Source of the DNA: Capitulum mitella
Lineage: Eukaryota; Arthropoda; Thecostraca; Pollicipedomorpha; Pollicipedidae
Direction of reading: 5' to 3'
Length of the DNA: 64,000 nucleotides
Assembly (NCBI GenBank): GCA_030062745.1
Contig: CP099850.1
Coordinates: 2,542,001 to 2,606,000, forward strand
Shown here: piece after piece, positions 11,601 to 23,600 of the stretch
Numbering within the stretch: position 1 is the first letter of the stretch
How the letters are laid out: each line of letters starts with the position of its first letter
Made by a program: the position numbers and the translations under genes
Notes under the pieces: generated by a model
The model's input: only the letters and a program-made list of their open reading frames with translations
Databases searched by the model: none
Told to the model about the DNA's origin: nothing

Positions 11601-14600
11601 TATAACGTGGTGGTGAGCACGTCACGTTGCAACATTCCCGGAGCCATGGGGTCCGCTGTGGGACCCGGTCTCGTCTGCGGTCGCGGGCGGACGACGTGGC
11701 CGAGTCGGTCGGAGCGGCCGCCGACGGCGCCGTGTTTGTCTGCTCGGAGGACGTCGGCGGCGACCGCGGCGGTCTGCCGGCAGGGTCGGGCGCGGACGAG
11801 GCCGACGACGAGAGCCTGCCCGAGGTGGACGTGATCCGGTGCTACATGGTGCAGCCGCGCTCGCTGCAGGAGTGCGTGATCGTGTACCAGAGCGCCGCCG
11901 GCCGGGAGCCGGCCGTCCTGCCGCAGGCCATCGCCAGCCAGAACGGCGAGAGTCTCGGTAACCGACCCGGACCGGGGTCTGGGCAGCTGGTGCCGACCGG
12001 GGACAGAGTCTGATTGACTGAACCAGACTGGGGGTCAGGGCGTCGCTAACTGACCCAGGCTTTCTGGGTAACTGGCGCGGACCTGGGGAGACTCTGGGTA
12101 ACTGACCCAGACTGGGGGCGATCTGGGCAGCTCGTGCCGACCGAGGACAGAGTGCTGTGGACAGCACTCTGTCCACAGCACCGGGGACAGAGTCTGATTG
12201 ACTGAACCAGACTGGGGGTCAGGGCGTCGCTAACTGACCTAGACTGGAGGGCATTCTGGGTAACTGGCGCAGACCGGGGGCAGAGTCTGGGTAACTGATC
12301 CAGATGGGGGAGAGAGCCAGGGTGATAACGTCTACTAGGGGGACAATGCGGGCAACTGACGCCGATTGTTTTATGACGTCTGCTGTTCCTAATAGATGCC
12401 CTGCTGGACCAGTTGTCTGAGACGATGTCTGTGCTGCTTGGCATTTTGTCTGATGGACAGAGTGTTTTGCGATGTCTGCCGTGTTGTACGGAATTAACGG
12501 CGCCTGCGCTGCTGGACAGATTGACTGACAGTGCTGGCTGAACTCGGCAAATTAATTGCCGGACAGTCCATCTGACGGTGTCTGCCGTGTAGGGCAGTGT
12601 ATGTGACGGTGTCTGCCATGCCGGACAATGCGCCTGACGGTGTTTGCGTTGCCGGACAGACTGTCTGACGGTGTCTGCCGTGCCGGACAGTGCGCCTGGC
12701 GGTGTCTGCCATGCCGGACAGGCTGTTTGACTGTGTCTGTTTTGTCAGACAAACTGACGGTGTCTGCCGTGTAGGACAGTGCACGTAACGGTGTCTGCCA
12801 TGCCGGACAGACTGTCTGATGGTGTCTGCGTTGCCGGACAGACTGTCTGACGGTGTCTGCGTTGCCGGATAGACTGTCTGACGGACCACCTGTCGGACCT
12901 GACGCTGAACACGACCGTGGCGTCGGCGGCGGACAGCGGCGGCGGCGGCTCCGCGGCGTCGCCGCCGGCGTCGCCGCCGCTGCCGTCGCCGTTCGCCGAG
13001 GCGCAGCCGCCGCTCAGCCTGATGACACCCGAGGAGTTCACCTCGCCCGGCAAGGTGAGAGCGCCCGACCGCCGGCCGGAGAGGAGGCTGCTCCCTCTGC
13101 AGGGCGGTGCACGCGCTTGCTTTTTGTGCGGCGTATGGCGGCGGAGGCCGTGCGTGGGCGGCGTGCGGTCCCGTGTTCAGCATGTTCGTCCCCAGGCTGA
13201 AAGGTGTCATGGGCGTCTGATATCGAGGTTTCACTGCTTGGCGACGATTCACGCGAGTAACCGCAAAGCGAAGATGTATCGAGTAGTCGAAAGCGTCAGT
13301 GACTACTTAATGATGCCCGACGGCCGCCGAAGGCCTGTTGCGGCCGTGTCTGCCGCGCTTGACGGCCGTGACGCGGCAGTGGGCTGGCCGTGACGGTGAC
13401 GCGGTCGGCCGTTGCAGCCGGGTCCGGACGTGGTGGCCACCGTGGGCGTCCCGCTGCCGGAGAGCTCGCCGTCCGAACTGCGGCTGGAGTCCGTCCCGCT
13501 GCCGGCGCCGGTCAGTGGCGTGTGTGTGGGTGGGGGGGGGGGGGCTGGCGGACCTGCAGCCGACGCACCGGCCCCCGTTTCGGTCCTGGCCCCTGTCCTG
13601 GTCCCGGCCCCAGTCCAGGGTTGGAAAAGGTGTTGTTTATTGGTGTTGAACACCAAAAATATGTGCTCCAAAGACATTTTATACTCGAAAAGACTGATCT
13701 AGAGCCCCAGTCATAAAGCTGCATTACAATCATGTTGACAAATTTCTAGCTCTGCGAGCAAATGACTCAGTTTCCATTCAGTAGGAAGGGGATGTGATGT
13801 CATAACTGACGCACACCATTATTGCCAACTTTAACCAGTATTACTTGTTGGCAGGTTTTGTACTCCAAAAAACTATACTTCAACACCAAAAACGAAAACC
13901 AAATTTCCAACGCTGCCCTTGTCCCGGTCCGGTTTGCTCCGCTGTATGGGACGCGGACCGTGCCGCTGCCCTTCGCCGGCGTCCCCCGGCGCTGTCGTCC
14001 GCCCCGGGCCGAGCGCTATCCGTCGTACGGTCCGTTTTCACTCCCTGGATTAGCCAGGTCCTGCTGCAGTCGCAGTGGAGCAAGTCTTACCGAGACTGAT
14101 CTGCACTTGCTGCAGAACTGCGTTTCACCGTGGTTGTGGTTTAAAGCTTTAATTGGTGCTTGTGGTTCGTACCTAAATTGTGGCTCGGATGCGTTTTTTT
14201 AACGTTTTTTTTTGTCCACATGAAATTGCAGTGGAAATTGTATCCCTTGCCATTGCAAGGGGTACAACTTCTAGTTAAAAAGGATGGAAATTGCAGTTGT
14301 CTGGGCCTGCTCTGCCATCAGGTTCTGTCGGCTCAGGAAAAGAAGGGTGAAAATAGCTGCGGTAGTTCCCCATCCATTGAGGTGCAGGAAATATTGAACA
14401 AGAGCACATCAAGAGAAGGTAATTCGACAGGGTGCATGCATGCTGTATGACTTAATAGTCCCGCTGTATTGTCTGTGGCACCCATATACTACGTAAGCTT
14501 TGAAAGGTCAACAGTGTTTTGTTTGATAACTTTGTAATCTGAATACCTTTCATCACTTGGCTTGTTTGCTTCTTCACTTTTCACGAGTATTGCATCGTCC

Positions 14601-17600
14601 GTGCACATTATGGCGAGTCTCGTCACGGACGACGTTAGGTCATGTTGACAGCCGGCGTGTGCCATTGAGTTGTGAAGCCGGCGGGCCTGCGTCTGTTTCC
14701 GACTGCTTAATTTCCCGCCGCAACAGTCACTGGTGTTGTGTGCTCGTGCTGTGTGCTGCTGTGCTGCTCGTCACATCAGACTGTGCTGCATGGTGCGCCA
14801 CCAATTGCTAACGGTCTGCGTGGCACTTTGGTACCCCCGACTGAAGAGGACCAGTAGGGTTGTGCCGTGCCTCTGATTGCGAAGGGCCTCTAGCCTCGCG
14901 CACCACGCCTCAGGCCGCCAGAGGTCTCTGTAACCGCGGCGCTCGGGGCGCTGTGCGCTGTTTTCGTCATTGTCCCGTACCTCCTCTGTGGACGGTGGCC
15001 GTGACGGACCAGTGCCGCGGCCCGTGGCCGGTTCGTGCTGGCGAACCGGCCGGGCGGTGCTGGCTTCCTGTGAGTGGCGTCTGCTGACCGGCCGCCGTCG
15101 GCGTCGCCAGAGGACGCCCCGCCGGAGCAGGCGGCGCCGATCAAGCCGCTCTTTCCGTCGCCGCCGACGCCGCCCGACCCCGTGAAGGCGGCCGGCTCGC
15201 CGGCGGCGGCCCCGGCCGGCCCGCCGGCCGTCTCGTCCCCGCTGGCGGCGGCGCCGCCCGCCGTCCCGACAGCGCCCGCGCCCTCCCCGGCCGCCGCGGC
15301 CGCCGCCGCCGCCGTTGCCGGGACCGGCCAGAACGGGTGGCCCAGCGTGCCGGCCGTGCAGGAGGTGGAGCCCGCCCCGTCCCCGCCCAGGTCAGTCTCC
15401 ACAGACGTGTCCGCTGCTCATTGATGGCGTCTCGGCGTGCGCGCACTCGCACCGTGGCTTTGCGATAGGGGATCGATCTGTTCGGAGCGTTTTGCCAACG
15501 TCAGGCTAGTTGGAGTATGCGGAGGCAATTAACAAAGTTGCGGTTTTGATTGCTCGTGCCCGATATCGATGGTGCACCCTACTCAACTGAGGACCCAGTA
15601 GTCCGCCTGATGTTGCCTGTGCGCTCGGCTGTGGCGTTTATTGTTAACCCAGTCGCCGTGGCCGGCGCGGTCCGCGCGGCCGGCGCCGCCGCGGCCTCAG
15701 CTGGTCCCGTTCTCCGGCGGTCGTTCTCCCGGAGCCCGGTTGGTCGTCACGGGCCCGCGCCGGCCGCCGCCGCCCGTTACTGGCGGCGGCTCCGTCCGCC
15801 GGCGGCCGCGTCCCCCGGCCGGACGTCCGTCTGACGCGCGCCCGTCGTCGGCAGCAGCGGCCCGCTGGGCGGCGGGGACGAGAAGCGGGACGCCTGCTCG
15901 GGCGCCGTGCTGCAGACGGTGTCGGCCGTGCTCGGCACGGTGCGCGAGCTGAGCGCCGAGGTGCGCCAGCTGCGCGACCAGCTGCAGCTGCTGCAGCACC
16001 AGCACAAGCCGCCGGCGCAGGTCTCCGCCTCGGACGTCAGCCGGCTGCTGGAGTCGGCGCTGACCGCCCACCAGAGGTGAGCGGCCGGGTCGGGTGTGTG
16101 CCGACCGGGTCTGGTGTGTGCCGGCCGGGCTTGGTGTATGCTGGTCTGGTCTGGTGTGTGCTGACCGGGTCTGGTGTATGTCTTCCTGGTCTGGTGTGTT
16201 TCGGCCGGGTCTGGTGCATGCCCTCCGGGTCTGGTGTAGGCCGGCCGAGTGTGGTGTGCCGGCGGCGTGTGTTGTGTGCCGGTTGGGTCTGGTGTGCGCC
16301 GACAGGGCCGACCGCTGACACGATCTGGTGTTGCCGGCGCGACGGCTTGGCTCGCTGTGTCATTCGGTCTTCCGTCGATGTGGGCCGTGCTGAGGCTGCG
16401 CTGGCGATGCGGGACTGGTCGAATTTCCACGCTGGAGGTGCGAATGTGATCCCTGTTCGTCGCGCTGTGTCGACGCTGCCACTGGCACCGCCCGGGACGG
16501 CGCGGCAACCACTGTTACACCGCCCGCTGTCTGACGGACGCGCGGACCGTGCTGGACGGTCCCGTCACCCGCTGAAGCCGACCCCGCCGCCCGGCAGGCA
16601 CATAGAGGAGCTGCTGCTGGCCCGGGACCGAGAGGAACGCCAGCGCCTGGAGCGCCAGGTGATGGCCATCTCGCAGTCGGTCAGCGGCACCGTCAAACAG
16701 AAGGTGGACGCGGCCGTGCGGCAGGAGTTCAAGGATCACGTGCTGCCCCGTACGTACCGTCGGCCGCCGCCGCTAGGTACCTCCTGTGCGGGGTGCCGTG
16801 GCCGCTGTGCACGGGGTTGGGAGTGGTGGTTTTGTCGTCGCCGGGTTGTGTGGTACGTGGCCGTTGCCGTGTGGGCTGATAATTGGTAGCTGATACGTCG
16901 CAGCTGGCAGTGTACTGCCAGCTGCGATGTACGGCAGCGTCCTGATGCAACTTCATCCATGGTTTGCACCAGCTGTTTGACGTGACGTGTGACGTCACCT
17001 GCTGGTGTGCGGAAACTGCCCGCGTATAACAGCAGCTCTACTGAGCGACGTGTTGCCGGGACCCCGCTCTGCGCGGCCGTGCCGCCGCCGTGGCCGCGGT
17101 CCGGCAGCCGGCGGCCCTGATGTGCGGCGCGTCGTCCGGCCCGGCCGCGGCGTCGTTACCGGCGGCGGGCGGGCCGGCGGCCGCTCCCCGGCGATTTACG
17201 GCTCCAATAGGGCGGCGGCCGTCTCCGGCGGCGGCGCGACGTGCCGGGCTGAACTGTTGTCTGAGGCGTTCAGGGCCGGCCGCCGGCGGGGTCGTGGCCT
17301 CGCTCCGCTGATGGGCGGCGCGGGTCTTCGTTACGGCGCCGTCTGGCTGCGGGATTGCACCCCGGCGCCAGATGGACGTGTCCGCTTCGGGACGATTGGC
17401 ATGAGTTGTCGTTTTGGTTTCGTCGAGTCGGTTTGTGGTTTTGATTTCGTCGAGCACGCTTTGGGGAAGAGGGCTTGTTACAGTCGACAGTGCTGGCGAT
17501 TGACCGCGGTGTTTTAGTGGTGGCACCGGATAATCCAGTTTTCTATTTCTATTGCAGACTGATGCTGCTGTTACACCTTTTTAAACAGAACTACCTAGCA

Positions 17601-20600
17601 CGGACATTTGCGAGTTTCCTCGGTCGCGGTCGGGCAACCTTTTTCTTATTCTTCGTCTTCCTGTGTTTTTTTGCGACATGGTTGTAGAACCAAAAACCAT
17701 GTATGGATCGCTCGCCTGAGCGTCTGTGAACGGTCGGCTCTCTTGGAAACCTTGTGGCTTTCGGAGTGGGCGATGTATGTGCACGTTGGACGTCAGCATC
17801 CGAAGGAACACGGCACCGGTCGTGAGACCACAACCACGCGCCCGCGGCGCACCCTGAGGAGCAATTACCGGCCAGGTCTCTGTCGAGGCTGATGCCGTTC
17901 ACTGTCCCGGTATCCCCGAGTCTCCTCTGTGCGGACTTCTGCCCGCCTCTGCTGTCCGGTTAGCGTCAGGCGCGGTGCAGGTGCGCGGTTTGTTGACGTC
18001 AGAGGGTTTGTTGACGTTTTGTGCAGGGTTGCCCGCCGTTGTTGGGCGGTTCGCTGACGGTCGCGGCCCTTTTCAGTGGTGACGAGCCGACTGAAGCCGC
18101 TAGAGGGCCAGATTCGTCACGAGATGAGCGCCCGCATCGGAGACGTGGAGGCGGCCGTGAAGGAGTCCATCACCAAGACCGTCAGCGTCAAGGTAGCGTG
18201 CGGCGGCCGCGGCCGGCGCTGTCCGGCCTGCAGCTCTCGCTCGCGGGCGGCTGTCCGGTGGCGAGCTGCGCCAGCTGAGCCGAGCTGCGCTGACGCGGTC
18301 CGGTGTGACCGGGCCTGACGTGGCCGGATTCCGACCGATCTGAGCCGCAGTGGTCAGCGCGACTCGACCTGGCTCCACATGGCCGGAAGTGAATGCCTGG
18401 CCGTGCCTGAATCGGCTTGGCGCGGCGTTGCCTGGCCGGACCTTACGTGACGAGCTGGCCGGACCCGACCTGGCCTGATCTCATCCTACACGATACGGCC
18501 AAACGGAGTCCGATGTAGCGGCCTGGTCCCGGTTGCATCGGATGGCAGCGTGCTTACCCGACTGCCGACCGGACCTGGGCCGGGCCTGACCTGGCCTGGC
18601 CTGACCTGGTCTGGTCTGGTCTGGTCTGATCTGGTCTGGTCTGGTCTGATCTGGTCTGGTCTGGTCTGGTCTGGCCTTACCCAACCTGACCTGGCCTGGC
18701 CTGACCCGAGCCGACCGGACCCGACCTGACCTGATCAGACCCGGCCATGTCAACTGACCCGACGTCCGCCGGACCAGGCGGACCTGGACCTGGACAGCGA
18801 ACGATGGGTGGTGTCGGTCGGTTGGTTGCCACCACTGGCGCCGGACTGACAAGTCAGAGATAACGTCCGACGGATGACGTCAGACGTTATCTCGTTAATA
18901 TAACGTTGTCGTCCGTCCCACGCAGGACGTCATAATTGTATTTGCTGCCCCGGAAATGAGACAGTCGCTTATTCTGATATCCCCGAGACGCTGGTGCTCC
19001 GATGTTGGCAGGAGCGTTTTTTTCCGCCAACGCTTCTAGAACCCCGCAGCGCCATTATTGTGTCGGCGATTTATGTGTGGCGGTTGATCGGCGTGGGGAT
19101 TCGGACGGCGGGTCAACCCCCCAGGCTGAACACTCACCTAGATTGTTCCGCGAAGTCCGGCCAGTCGTCTGTGGCGAGGTGCCGGTCCGCCAGGGTACAG
19201 TCGGTCGTGTTTCCTGGAGTCGGCTGTGCCGGTCGGCGCTCTGTTCAGGCGGGGCCGGCAGCGGTAGGTGAAGCTTTGCGACGTTGTCGGCGTCTGCGAG
19301 CATGGCTGCGCTGGTGCCGAACGCGGATGTAGTGGGAAGAAGAGATAACGTGGTCGGTGCGTCTGTTGGGTTTAAACTTCCTCGTGGAAGTGAAATCTAG
19401 CCATCTGACCAGATAATGTTCGCCTCAGTGTTTAATATTGTATAATTAATATTGTATTAATATTAATTAATTATTATTGTATTAATAATTAATTAATATT
19501 GTATATAATCCCTGATAATTGGATCATTTAATACCCCACGGTAATCATATGGCCATCACTTCCCCGGAGAGGGCTCTCGATATATAGTGCGTGGCCTGGA
19601 CTTCGGCTGGGCCGAGCTTGTCGCCTGACGCGTAATTTTCTCCATGTTACCCAAAGAGTGTCCTCTCTCATCCGGAAGGAGAACGGAATTTCGTTTCGCT
19701 ACGCTAAGAAGACGCCTCGGCATCCTCCCGTCTCGTCCCGCTCGTGGCCGGCACCGGAAGCTCATCCCGCGCGGCCGACGCGTGCGTGGTCGTCTCGCCC
19801 CGAGCCGGACCGTTTGCGGCCGGATGTTTTCTGGTTGCGCCGCCGCGGCGCCGTTTTGGCCGGGGCCGATTGTGCGGCTGTCGGCGGCCGGACCGGGCCG
19901 GGCGGCGGCGTCCGCTGCTGCGCGGCCGGCCATTGTTACCGCCGCCGTCCGGGGGGGGGAGGGGAGGGCGGAGTCGAGAGCGGCCGGCGGCGTGCGGAGT
20001 GGCTCTTGACGCCGGCTGGCCTCTTCAGACGGTCGGCGTCCCGTTTTATTCGCCGTGTGTTTTTCCGGGCCCACTGTCGGCCGTGAGACGTGCGGTCGTC
20101 GGGCAGGGATGACTGCGGGGCGACTGATGCGGGTGAGGAGGCGGGGGAACGCCCCCAGTCCGCCGGCGAGTGTTGGCTGACGTCGCCCGCGGAGGGCGAG
20201 ACTCGCACGGGACGCCGTGCAGGCCGTCCGTCGACGTGCGAGTTTGCGTCATAGGTCTTCGGCTTGTGGTTTCACCCGTTACCCTGCAGCTGTGGGCGCG
20301 GGGATGTGCTTCCATTTTCGCTTTGGTTGCGAATAGTTATAAGTGGTTTTTAGAATTTTTTGCTTTGTAGTTTCATTAGTAAATTTTATGTTTTTTGGCT
20401 ACTATTTTACTTTATGCTAGAGAAGTTTACCGTCAGGAATGAATGAGCATCCAATTTATTCATTATTCATGTCTTGACGATAATTTATTTATATATTACC
20501 TTGTAACTGAGTGCAAGAATGACAGTCTTTTTAAGGAAAGGCAGTAAGAAAGTAGTTAAGAAATGGCGGATGGCAGTCGTGTGAAGCAGTGTTGGGGAAA

Positions 20601-23600
20601 AATGTTAACTTTCCCATGGAGTAGAGAACATTGTTGTCGTGGGATCAGCTTTCGACATAAGAGTAGCATTGTTTGAGAAATCCTGGACGAGATCGACAGT
20701 TGACAGTTGAGACAGCAGTTGACAGTTCCTTTTGATGAAAGTTTTTCTTTATTCGTGCAAAACCCACCGATTGAGTCTACCACTTTGCATTCCACAGTGC
20801 CTAGCTCAGTCGATAAGCTGCTTTTTTAGCCACAGCACGCCGGCAGGCGCGCGCGGTACACACGTGCTTGTGTCGTTTTCGTGCACAGTCCTGCCGTCGC
20901 CGGCGCTGACCTTGTGACCGAAGCGTAACCTGTTTTTGCCCGCAGGCTGTGAGCGAGGCGGTGGCCCACTCTCTGACGCAGAGCCTGCAGCAGGCGATGG
21001 TGGCCCGGTACAGAGAGGTGTTCAGCGGCACCGCGCTGCCTGCCTTCGAGCGGTCCACGCGCGAACTGCTCCACCAGATCAACAGCACCTTCTCGGCCGG
21101 TACCAAGGAGTGTACGTACTGTCGCCGTATCTGGCTGTCGCCTCCTGTGGTCCTGACCCTGTACGGGACTGTCTCCTGTGGTCCGGTCCCTGTACCTGAC
21201 TGTCGCCTCCTGTGGTCCTGTCCCTGTACGGGACTGTCGCCTCCTGTGGTCCGGTCCCTGTACCCGATTGTCACCTCCTGTGGTCCGGTCCCTGTACCCG
21301 ACTTTCACCTCCTGTGGTCCGGTCCCTGTACGGGACTGTCGCCTGTGGTCCGGACCTTGTACCCGACTATCACCTCCTGTGGTCTGGGCCCTGTACGGGA
21401 CTGTCGGCTGTGGTCCGGTCCCTGTACCCGACTGTCGCCTCCTGTGGTCCGATCCCTGTACGGGACTGTTGCCTCCTGTGGTCCGGTCCCTGTACCCGAT
21501 TGTCACCTCCTGTGGTCCGGTCCCTGTACCTGATTGTCGCCTCCTGTGGTCCTGACCCTGTACGGGACTGTCTCATGTGGTCCGGTCCCTGTACCTGACT
21601 GTCGCCTCCTGTGGTCCGGTCCCTGTACCCGATTGTCACCTCCTGTGGTCCGGGCCCTGTACGGGACTGTCGGCTGTGGTCCGGTCCCTGTACCCGACTG
21701 TCACCGCCTGTGGTCCGGTCCCTGTACCCGACTGTCGCCTCCTGTGGCTCGGTCCCTGTACGAGACTGTCTCCTGTGGTCCGGTCTCTGTACCCGACTGT
21801 TGCCTCCTGTGGTCTGGGCCCTGTACGGGACTGTCTCCTGTGGTCCGGTCTCTGTACCCGACTATCGCCTCCTGTGGTCCGGTCCCTATACCTGACTGTT
21901 GCTCTTTGTCACAGCCTTTGTCACGGTGTTTGTCCTGGGCTAGCGTTTTGTGGCAGGATGGATCGTGACTGTTTCGGTTTACAGACAGACAAGTTACCAG
22001 ACTTGTGCTCGACATATTTTGGGTGATCCGGATCAGCATCTAAATGACAGTGGCTTGATCCGGACTGGCATTTGAATCACGGCTATTTTCTCAAATTTGG
22101 TCTGAATCAAATGTGATTCACGCAAGGTTTTTGCGAAACTGATCCGAATCAGATGTGGTTCACACCAATATTTTGGAAAATTGATTCAGATCAAACATTG
22201 ATTCACGGGTTCTTTGGTGACTTGGATCAGCCATTGATTCAAGATATCATTCATATATCAGCGTAATTGCATTTATAAAACCATTGTATATATGTATATA
22301 TATATACACATACATCCCTGTACTATTCATTGCTTTATTGTACGGAACGTAAGTTATGAAATGCTTGAGAAAACGACGAAATTTGTGTTGCGCTATGAAA
22401 GATGGCTACATACATGTAATATGCATATATATAAATGCACTGTATGGAATGTTGCACACAGTTAGGTAGGCTCTTTATAGGTACTTAAATAACAGGCAGA
22501 AATGTAACATAGTATTAGTTTGTGCCTAAAACTGGAACGTTACCACGGCAGTCATAGCTTCGGGTGTCCGGTGATAATTATTCTCCGCCGTTTGTCCAAT
22601 TACGGCGCACTGGTGATGATAATTACCTACACTTTGTGCTAGGCACAGAAGTCGATATAGACAGGCGGCCATGGACGTTCTGGCCAAGTTAGATGGAACC
22701 AGTCGCATGATGACTGCTGAATAATACAAAGTAAGTCGCGTAATGATCTGACGAATCACGCAGGTGCCCCGAAGGCAGCTGTCTCTGTCGACTCTTATCC
22801 AAACGTGGATACCTATTAGTCGCCTGATACCCCCCTTAGCAGTACATGGCGGTGGGCGTTCGACATCAGTACAAGTGCCAATGGGAGTTCATTGTTTATT
22901 ATACGAAAAAGGAGCGCATTCTTCGTCGAAATTTTTAGTGTTATGTTTCTCTGGTGGCGTAAGCTCGGCACTAGATATGTTTCCAACAGCCGGACAGTCG
23001 AAATTTGAACGGTGGGATGTTGTGAAAGAGAGTTGGTTATTTGGCTCGCTTGGCACCCTCTTTCATGTGAATTGGTTTGGTGAATAACTACCTGGAGGTG
23101 TGCCTCGTGAGCATATTGTCATGTTGTTTTATCACCCTGCCTTACATATATAATTTGACCACATTGGATCAGATCGGTGGTGTTGCTGATCCGGGTCAAA
23201 ATCAGGACTACGGTGTTTGTGTCCGGACCGGCCTTTGAATCAGGGCCGTTTTTCAGATTTTGTTTCGAATCAAATGTGATTCATGGCTGCATTTTCAGAG
23301 TTGATCCGGATCAAACGCGATTCACCCCGGGAACATACGATTCTTAGTTGGGATCAGATCAGACCACAGACCAGATCCTTAAGTCAGATCAGATCAGATC
23401 AGATCAGATCCGGATCAGATCCGGGTCAGAATCAAGCACAAGTCTGTGGGTTACTCCATGAACGAGTGTGGCTGGGAGAGACGGGCGGGCGGTCCAGTGG
23501 TCAGACCAGCTGTTTGGCTGACTCAGACCGCCTACGTTGAGGAGGTTGTCGTGGCCAGACTGGAGCTCGCGTGATCGGCGACGCCCTGCGGACGCCGTCT

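Noticed and set aside
10588-11625. 345-codon minus-strand ORF
   Set aside because: It overlaps two well-supported EDC4 WD40 exons in antisense and has the Arg/Gly/Ala-rich composition expected of a shadow.
14160-14450. 96-codon plus-strand ORF as a separate gene
   Set aside because: Only its 3' part (14337-14418) is bounded by good splice sites and fits the EDC4 phase chain; the rest is intron.
20801-21968. Long overlapping ORFs on both strands in the 21-22 kb repeat
   Set aside because: They arise from a stop-free minisatellite unit in several frames and encode only degenerate repeats (VVRSLYPTVASCGP type).
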